A stretch of 9,881 nt of DNA. It comes from Fen-999 sp044220545. GTDB lineage: Bacteria > Pseudomonadota > Gammaproteobacteria > Burkholderiales > Rhodocyclaceae. Below the pieces are notes generated by a model. That model worked only from the letters and a program-made list of their open reading frames with translations. It searched no databases and was not told the origin of the DNA. Within the stretch, counting starts at the first letter, position 1. Each line of letters begins with the position of its first letter. Shown piece by piece: positions 5,480 through 9,881 of this stretch. The DNA lies in the NCBI GenBank assembly GCA_044220545.1, contig JBGAQX010000070.1, forward strand, positions 1 to 9,881, read 5' to 3'. The translations under genes and the position numbers were made by a program.

Positions 5480-6811
5480 ATGGCCGCACCGAGCCGAGAA
5501 GGTAACCTGACAGCGCCGACGCGTCACCCGCTGGCTTGGCGTGACGCCGATTTCCTCAGTGAAGAGGCGCTGTTCCACGAGATGGAGCGCGTCTTCGACA
5601 TTTGTCACGGCTGCCGGCGCTGCGTCAGCCTCTGCCAGTCGTTTCCGACCCTGTTCGACCTGGTGGATGGTTCCGAGTCCATGGAGGTCGATGGCGTCAA
5701 GAAGAGCGATTACTGGCAGGTGGTCGATCACTGCTATCTGTGCGACCTCTGCTACATGACCAAGTGTCCCTACGTGCCGCCGCACGAGTGGAACCTCGAT
5801 TTCCCGCATTTGATGTTGCGCGCCAAGGCGGTGCACTACCAGAAGGAATCGCGTCTGCGCGACGAGGTGCTGACCCGCACCGACCTGGTCGGCCGCTTTG
5901 CCGGCCTCCCGGTTGTCGCCCAGGCAATCAACGCGGTTAACAAGATCGGCCCGGCGCGCAAGGCGCTCGAGGCGGTGGCCGGCATCCATGCCGATGCCTG
6001 GCTGCCGGAGTTTTCCAGCAAGTCGCTCCGGAGCCGCTTTCATGTGCTCGGACCGGAAACCCCGGGCGAGCCGGCCGGCCGGACCACCGGGAAAGTGGCC
6101 CTGTTCGCCACCTGCTACATGAATCGCAACGAACCCGGCCCAGGCGAAGACCTGGTGGCCGTGTTCGAACACAACGGCATCCCCGTCACGATCCCCCCGA
6201 AGGAGCGCTGCTGCGGCATGCCCCGGCTGGAACTGGGCGACCTCGAATCGGTCAAGGCGGCCAAGGAGGCGAATATTCCGGTGCTGGCGAAACTGGTCGA
6301 TGAAGGCTGGGATCTCACGGCGCTGATTCCCTCCTGTGTGCTGATGTTCAAGCAGGAACTGCCGCTGATGTTCCCCGACGACCCTGACGTGCTGAAGGTG
6401 AAGAACGCCTTCTTCGATCCCTTCGAATACCTGATGTTGCGCCACAAGGAAGGCAAGTTGAAGACCGACTTCAAGCAGGGTCTGGGCAAGGTTGCCTATC
6501 ATGCCGCGTGCCATCAGCGCGTGCAGAACATCGGACCGAAGACCCGGGAGGCGCTGTCGCTGGTGCCGGGTACCGAGGTGGATGTCATCGAGCGCTGCTC
6601 CGGCCACGATGGCACCTACGCGGTGAAGAAGGAGTTCCACCAGTACGCGATGAAGATCGTCAAACCGGTGGTCACCCGCGTCAATCAGGCCAAGCCCGAT
6701 CACTACGGCAGCGACTGCGCCATGGCCGGCCACCACATCGCCCATGCCCGCGCCGACGGCACCGCGCCGGAACATCCCATCACCTTGCTGCGCCTGGCCT
6801 ATGGCCTGTGA
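5480..6811 (+). CDS. GlpC/HdrB-related iron-sulfur oxidoreductase (rubrerythrin-associated)
   Basis: 443-residue soluble protein; no signal peptide or membrane segment is seen. The N-terminal part has two ferredoxin-like cysteine sets: C42-xx-C45-xx-C48-xxx-C52 and C85-xx-C88-xx-C91-xxxx-C96-P, predicting two [4Fe-4S] clusters. The C-terminal half has two cysteine-rich (CCG-type) domains as in GlpC and heterodisulfide reductase subunit B: C212, C244-C245 (ERCCGMP) and C286; then C344, C373 (ERCSGHDGTY) and C413. The second domain has CSG instead of CCG, so it may bind no cluster or an altered one. Genes of this type commonly accompany rubrerythrin and DUF3501 genes; the donor, acceptor and reaction are unknown. 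A role in electron transfer to the rubrerythrins or in peroxide-damage repair is inference. GAGGGAG lies just upstream of the ATG. DUF3501 follows after 12 bases. Confidence 0.86.
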   Translation: MAAPSREGNLTAPTRHPLAWRDADFLSEEALFHEMERVFDICHGCRRCVSLCQSFPTLFDLVDGSESMEVDGVKKSDYWQVVDHCYLCDLCYMTKCPYVPPHEWNLDFPHLMLRAKAVHYQKESRLRDEVLTRTDLVGRFAGLPVVAQAINAVNKIGPARKALEAVAGIHADAWLPEFSSKSLRSRFHVLGPETPGEPAGRTTGKVALFATCYMNRNEPGPGEDLVAVFEHNGIPVTIPPKERCCGMPRLELGDLESVKAAKEANIPVLAKLVDEGWDLTALIPSCVLMFKQELPLMFPDDPDVLKVKNAFFDPFEYLMLRHKEGKLKTDFKQGLGKVAYHAACHQRVQNIGPKTREALSLVPGTEVDVIERCSGHDGTYAVKKEFHQYAMKIVKPVVTRVNQAKPDHYGSDCAMAGHHIAHARADGTAPEHPITLLRLAYGL

Positions 6812-6823
6812 AAGGAAGCGTCG

Positions 6824-7399
6824 ATGTTGACCCACGAAAACCTCTATGGCCTCGAACAGTACGCCCGCATCCGGTCGGAGTTTCGCGCCAAGGTGATGGC
6901 GCACAAGAAGAACCGGCGCGTCGCGCTCGGCGACAACGCCGCCCTCTATTTCGAGGACGCGCTGACCATGCAGTATCAGGTGCAGGAGATGCTGCGCCTG
7001 GAGCGCATGTTCGAGCCCGAACCGATCCAGGAGGAACTCGACGTCTACAACCCGCTGATTCCCGACGGGAGCAACTGGAAGGCGACCTTCATGGTCGAAT
7101 ACTCGGATGAAGGTGAACGCAGGCGAGCGCTCGCGAAACTGATCGGCATCGAGAAGGCGGTCTGGGTCCGCGTGGCCGGCTTCGAGCGCGTGCACCCCAT
7201 TGCCAACGAAGATCTGGAGCGGCAGACCGAGGAGAAGACCGCGTCGGTACACTTCATGCGCTTCGAGCTGACGCCGCCGATGATCGCGGCCCTCAAGTCC
7301 GGCGCCGGACTGGCCATGGGCATCGACCATCCGGAGTACCGGGTTGAAGTGACCCCGACCGACCCGGTGCGTACGTCATTGGTAGCCGATTTGGCGTAG
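6824..7399 (+). CDS. DUF3501 family protein
   Basis: 191 residues, soluble, of unknown function. The opening LTHENLYGLEQYARIRSEFRAKVMAHKKNR and the central FEDALTMQYQVQEMLRLERMF (residues 46-66) are typical of DUF3501 as I know it. The protein has no cysteines, so it is unlikely to hold a cluster itself. It also has charged helices and the strand-rich segment KATFMVEYSDEGERRRALAKLIG. It lies 12 bases after the Fe-S oxidoreductase gene with an AAGGAAG ribosome binding site, strongly suggesting translation in the same operon and joint action, perhaps as a partner or adaptor subunit (inference). Confidence 0.83.
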   Translation: MLTHENLYGLEQYARIRSEFRAKVMAHKKNRRVALGDNAALYFEDALTMQYQVQEMLRLERMFEPEPIQEELDVYNPLIPDGSNWKATFMVEYSDEGERRRALAKLIGIEKAVWVRVAGFERVHPIANEDLERQTEEKTASVHFMRFELTPPMIAALKSGAGLAMGIDHPEYRVEVTPTDPVRTSLVADLA

Positions 7400-7408
7400 G
7401 GGTCGCCA

Positions 7409-7445
7409 ATAGTTTTTAGCTATCTATCGAATTCCAAATATTCAT
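7409..7445 (+). promoter_or_regulatory. Candidate OxyR binding site upstream of rubrerythrin 2
   Basis: The first half is exact: ATAG 7409-7412, spacer TTTTTAG, CTAT 7420-7423. The spacer also fits the E. coli nTnnnAn preference at both positions. The second half, in register, is ATTC (7431-7434) and TCAT (7442-7445), each 2 of 4. Local AT-richness contrasts with the flanking genes. The site ends at a possible -35 hexamer, the same arrangement as before rubrerythrin 1. An inverted repeat TTCCAA (7432-7437) / TTGGAA (7445-7450) overlaps its right side. Confidence 0.55.
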
Positions 7446-7474
7446 TGGAACAAGCTATAGAGTATCCCTACCAT
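7445..7474 (+). promoter_or_regulatory. Candidate promoter for the rubrerythrin 2-rubredoxin-reductase-dps operon
   Basis: TTGGAA (7445-7450) and TACCAT (7469-7474) with an 18-base spacer, each 4 of 6 to consensus; start predicted near 7481. An alternative -10 is TATAGA (7456-7461), with TTCCAA 18 bases upstream. Both options lie within or just after the candidate OxyR site. Confidence 0.35.
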
Positions 7475-7517
7475 GTGAAGCGTCAACCGACTTGTTCAAT
7501 ACCTAAGGAGACGCAAC

Positions 7518-7994
7518 ATGGCTGTCAAACCCGAATCTGTGACCATCAGGAATCTCGAGGCCGCCTTCGCCGGCGAGTCGATGGCGCACATCAAGTACCG
7601 CTACTTCGCCAAGATCTGCCGCGCCGTCGGCGACGAAGCCAGCGCCCGCACCTTCGAGGAAACCGCCGACCAGGAAGTGCAGCACGCCTTTGGCCACCTC
7701 GACCTGCTGTTCCCTGCCGGTGCGATGACCCCCGCCAAGTGTCTGCAATACGCCATCGACGGCGAGACCTACGAGTACGCCGAGATGTATCCGAAGTTCC
7801 GTCACGAGGCGGAGGCCGAGGGCCGCAGCGACGCGGTGCGGGAGCTCGACGAGCAGATCGAGGAATCCAAAGAGCACGCCGTCCGTTTCGCCGCAACGCT
7901 CGCCAAGGCCGCCAAGCGCTTCGCCGCGCTGGCCAAGGTGGAGCAGCGCCACGCCGGCCACTATCAGGCGCAACTCGACAAAGTAAATAGCTAA
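7518..7994 (+). CDS. rbr: Rubrerythrin 2 (diiron domain only, no rubredoxin domain)
   Basis: 158-residue ferritin-like diiron protein, clearly paralogous to rubrerythrin 1 (shared AFAGES, GET-YEY and MYP segments). Ligands are Glu20, Glu53-xx-His56 (EVQH), Glu83 and Glu86 (GETYEY), and Glu142-xx-His145 (EQRH); the first three have the same numbers as in Desulfovibrio rubrerythrin. Compared with paralogue 1 there is about a 20-residue, charge-rich insertion near residues 105-130 before the last helix. No C-terminal rubredoxin domain is present; instead a separate rubredoxin gene follows 27 bases later, and is the obvious electron donor. AAGGAG (7505-7510) lies 7 bases before the ATG. It is expected to reduce H2O2 in the cytoplasm and is probably induced by OxyR. 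Confidence 0.93.
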   Translation: MAVKPESVTIRNLEAAFAGESMAHIKYRYFAKICRAVGDEASARTFEETADQEVQHAFGHLDLLFPAGAMTPAKCLQYAIDGETYEYAEMYPKFRHEAEAEGRSDAVRELDEQIEESKEHAVRFAATLAKAAKRFAALAKVEQRHAGHYQAQLDKVNS

Positions 7995-8021
7995 CCCCAA
8001 TCCCGACTGGAGAGTCTGAAC

Positions 8022-8186
8022 ATGAAGAAATATCAATGCGTTGTTTGCGGCTGGGTCTACGATGAAGCGACAGGTGATCCGGAACATGGCATCGCCGCCG
8101 GCACCCGCTGGGAAGACGTGCCCGAGAGCTGGTCCTGCCCGGACTGTGGCGTGGCCAAGGCCGACTTCGAAATGGTGGCGGTGTAG
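8022..8186 (+). CDS. rubA: Rubredoxin
   Basis: 54-residue electron carrier, the normal size for a single rubredoxin. It begins MKKYQCVVCGWVYDEATGDP, with iron ligands Cys6/Cys9 (CVVC) and Cys39/Cys42 (CPDC); PEHGIAAGTRWEDVPESW lies between them, with the family's conserved aromatic and acidic residues. The mononuclear Fe(Cys)4 centre would take electrons from the reductase encoded immediately downstream and pass them to the rubrerythrins. GGAG precedes the ATG by about 11 bases. The stop lies only 3 bases before the reductase start, indicating one message. Confidence 0.95.
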   Translation: MKKYQCVVCGWVYDEATGDPEHGIAAGTRWEDVPESWSCPDCGVAKADFEMVAV

Positions 8187-8189
8187 GCC

Positions 8190-9335
8190 ATGGTGGCGCC
8201 GATCGTCGTCCTTGGTGCGGGCCTTGCCGGCATCACCGTCATCCGGGAGCTGCGCAAGCTCGACGGCCAAGTGCCGATCATCCTCGTCACGGCCGACGAC
8301 GGCGCCTTCTACTCCAAACCGATGTTGTCCAACGCCCTGGCAGCCGGCAAGACGCCGGCCCAGTTGTTGATGACGTCGCGTGACACCCTGGCGGTGCAAT
8401 TGAAGGCCGACATCCGCGCCCATGCGCGGGTATCGGCGATTCGACCGGCCGACAAGGTGATCGACACCGACGCCGGGCCGGTCGGCTACGCGCGGCTGGT
8501 ATTGGCGGTAGGCGCCCAGCCGATCCGCCTTCCGCTGGTGGGCGGGGGTGCCGCCGAGGTGTTGTCGGTCAACAGCCTTTCGGACTATGCCGTGTTCCGG
8601 CAGCAACTCGAAGGGCGTCGCAGCGTGGCCATTCTTGGCGCCGGCCTGATCGGCTGCGAGTTCGCCAACGACTTGCGCACCGCCGGTGTCGAGGTACGAG
8701 TGTTCGATGTGGCGCCCCAGCCGCTGGGACGCCTGCTGCCCCTGCGGACGGCGGCGTTCTTCCGGGAAAAGCTGGAAGCCGCCGGGGTGGTGTTCCGGTT
8801 GGAAACCAGTATCGGGCGGGTGGAAAAATCCGGTGCCGGCTATCGTCTGTTCGATCAGGCGGGTGAGGAATACCGGGCCGATCTGGTGCTCTCGGCGGTT
8901 GGCCTCAAGCCGGAAACCGCGCTGGCCCGGGCGGCCGGGCTGACAGTCAATCGGGGCATCGTCGTCGATGGTCGGCTGGCCACGTCGAATGCCGACATTT
9001 TCGCGGTCGGCGACTGTGCCGAAGTCGGCGGCCTGACGCTGCCATTCGTGATGCCCATCATGCAGCAGGCGCGGGCGCTGGCGAAGACTCTGGCCGGAAC
9101 CCACACGGACGTCAGCTACCCGGCCATGCCGGTGGTGGTGAAGACGCCGGCCTGTCCGACCGTGGTGTGCCCGCCACCGACCGGTGCGCGGGGAGAATGG
9201 CGCGAAGCAGCCTCGGCCGAAGGTGTCCGGGCCGTGTTCGAGGATACGGCGAGTCAGCCACTCGGCTTCGCCCTCGTCGGCGCGGCCTGCACCGACAAGC
9301 AGGCATTGGCCGCGAGCATACCGGCTTGGCTATAG
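8190..9335 (+). CDS. rubB: NAD(P)H:rubredoxin reductase
   Basis: 381-residue flavoprotein of the pyridine-nucleotide disulfide oxidoreductase fold, close in length to Pseudomonas rubredoxin reductases. The FAD-binding loop is GAGLAG (residues 9-14), the NAD(P)H-binding loop is GAGLIG (150-155), and the second FAD motif DIFAVGDCAE spans 269-278, with Asp275 contacting the flavin. There is no redox-active CxxxxC pair near the FAD loop, so it is not a disulfide reductase. The C-terminal segment YPAMPVVVKTPACPTVVCPPP is typical of rubredoxin reductases. There is little Shine-Dalgarno before the ATG, but the 3-base gap from rubredoxin suggests translational coupling. It moves electrons from NAD(P)H to rubredoxin and so powers the rubrerythrins. 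Confidence 0.92.
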   Translation: MVAPIVVLGAGLAGITVIRELRKLDGQVPIILVTADDGAFYSKPMLSNALAAGKTPAQLLMTSRDTLAVQLKADIRAHARVSAIRPADKVIDTDAGPVGYARLVLAVGAQPIRLPLVGGGAAEVLSVNSLSDYAVFRQQLEGRRSVAILGAGLIGCEFANDLRTAGVEVRVFDVAPQPLGRLLPLRTAAFFREKLEAAGVVFRLETSIGRVEKSGAGYRLFDQAGEEYRADLVLSAVGLKPETALARAAGLTVNRGIVVDGRLATSNADIFAVGDCAEVGGLTLPFVMPIMQQARALAKTLAGTHTDVSYPAMPVVVKTPACPTVVCPPPTGARGEWREAASAEGVRAVFEDTASQPLGFALVGAACTDKQALAASIPAWL

Positions 9336-9364
9336 TCACGAAATCAACCACGAAGGAGAAGACC

Positions 9365-9853
9365 ATGAAGACGAAGAAGGCCCCAATGATCGATATCGGT
9401 ATCAATGACAAGGACCGCGCGAACATCGTCGAAGGCCTGTCGCGCCTGCTGGCCGACAGCTACACGCTGTACCTGATGACCCACAACTTCCACTGGAATG
9501 TCACCGGGCCGATGTTCAACACGTTGCACCTGATGTTCATGGGCCAGTACACCGAACAGTGGAATGCGCTCGACCTGATCGCCGAGCGCATCCGCGCCCT
9601 CGGCCATCCGACGCCGGGCACCTACAAGGAGTTCGTCAAACGGGCTTCGATCAAGGAAGTGGATGGCGTACCCAAAGCGACCGACATGATCCGCCACCTG
9701 GTGGCGGCCCAGGAGGCCACGGCCCGCACAGCCCGCGGTCTCTTCCCGGCCGTGGAAAAAGCCAACGACCAGCCGACCATGGATCTACTCACGCAGCGAC
9801 TGGAAATCCACGAGAAGACCGCCTGGATGCTGCGCAGCCTGCTGGAAGACTGA
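9365..9853 (+). CDS. dps: Dps-like ferritin (DNA-binding protein from starved cells)
   Basis: 162-residue mini-ferritin expected to form a 12-subunit cage that oxidises and stores iron and shields DNA from Fenton chemistry. THNFHWNVTGPMFNTLH (residues 39-55) and the helix ALDLIAERIRALG (68-80) are diagnostic. Counterparts of E. coli ferroxidase residues His51, His63, Asp78 and Glu82 are present as His43, His55, Asp70 and Glu74. The position of Asp67 (usually Asp or Glu) is Met59, which may weaken metal binding or iron oxidation. The short lysine-containing N-terminus (MKTKKAP) could contact DNA. AAGGAG (9353-9358) lies 6 bases before the ATG. The 29-base gap after the reductase gene suggests it closes the same operon. 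Confidence 0.93.
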   Translation: MKTKKAPMIDIGINDKDRANIVEGLSRLLADSYTLYLMTHNFHWNVTGPMFNTLHLMFMGQYTEQWNALDLIAERIRALGHPTPGTYKEFVKRASIKEVDGVPKATDMIRHLVAAQEATARTARGLFPAVEKANDQPTMDLLTQRLEIHEKTAWMLRSLLED

Positions 9854-9881
9854 GCCCCGGCAACGCTCACCGCAACGGCGC

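Noticed and set aside
4027..5481. Minus-strand open frame of 484 codons opposite oxyR and rubrerythrin 1
   Set aside because: Covers two certain genes and their regulatory gap; composition is artefactual and no motif was found.
5381..7330. Minus-strand open frame of 649 codons opposite the Fe-S oxidoreductase and DUF3501 genes
   Set aside because: Low-complexity His/Gln/Arg/Gly-rich product with no recognisable motif, exactly opposite two well-supported genes; typical antisense artefact of GC-rich codon bias.
7503..9104. Minus-strand open frame of 533 codons opposite rubrerythrin 2, rubredoxin and the reductase
   Set aside because: Spans three clear + strand genes and has no domain resemblance; the same codon-bias artefact.
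9320..9364. OxyR-like site before dps, suggested by CTATAG at 9330-9335
   Set aside because: No ATAG-N7-CTAT in register was found, and the gap is only 29 bases; dps is better explained as the last gene of the preceding operon.
9854..9881. Terminator or further gene after dps
   Set aside because: Only 28 bases remain before the window ends; no hairpin with a T-run and no start codon context can be judged.

Overview
The window is GC-rich, densely packed chromosomal DNA. Every supported gene lies on the + strand and there is no gene-free stretch longer than about 140 bases. Gene content and codon use (strong G/C preference at third positions) suggest a proteobacterium, most likely beta- or gamma-proteobacterial (for example Rhodocyclales-like). 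This placement is inferred from family resemblance, not from a marker gene. No RNA genes, insertion sequences, CRISPR arrays or phage genes were seen.

Layout. (1) 1-2225: the C-terminal part of a spermidine-synthase-like aminopropyltransferase, overlapping by ATGA a flavin amine-oxidase-like protein with a twin-arginine/lipobox signal. (2) 2226-3495: an AT-richer regulatory stretch, then a class II Fic AMP transferase with a C-terminal winged helix. (3) 3492-4845: a possible 24-codon ORF, speD (S-adenosylmethionine decarboxylase) and oxyR, joined by 4-base ATGA overlaps. (4) 4981-7399: a rubrerythrin lacking a rubredoxin domain, a GlpC/HdrB-like iron-sulfur oxidoreductase and a DUF3501 protein. 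(5) 7518-9853: a second rubredoxin-less rubrerythrin, a free-standing rubredoxin, an NADH:rubredoxin reductase and a Dps-like ferritin.

How it works together. The right two thirds reads as a peroxide-defence island. OxyR has Cys199 and Cys208 at the same numbers as in E. coli. An OxyR-like ATAG-N7-CTAT motif lies immediately upstream of a plausible -35 element before each rubrerythrin operon. The encoded parts form a complete electron path, NAD(P)H to rubredoxin reductase to rubredoxin to rubrerythrin to H2O2, plus Dps to sequester iron. The Fe-S oxidoreductase and DUF3501 protein are the least understood members. The left third concerns polyamines, and speD is physically coupled to oxyR, which hints that polyamine synthesis and the peroxide response are co-expressed. 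The Fic gene interrupts the polyamine genes and may be a later insertion.
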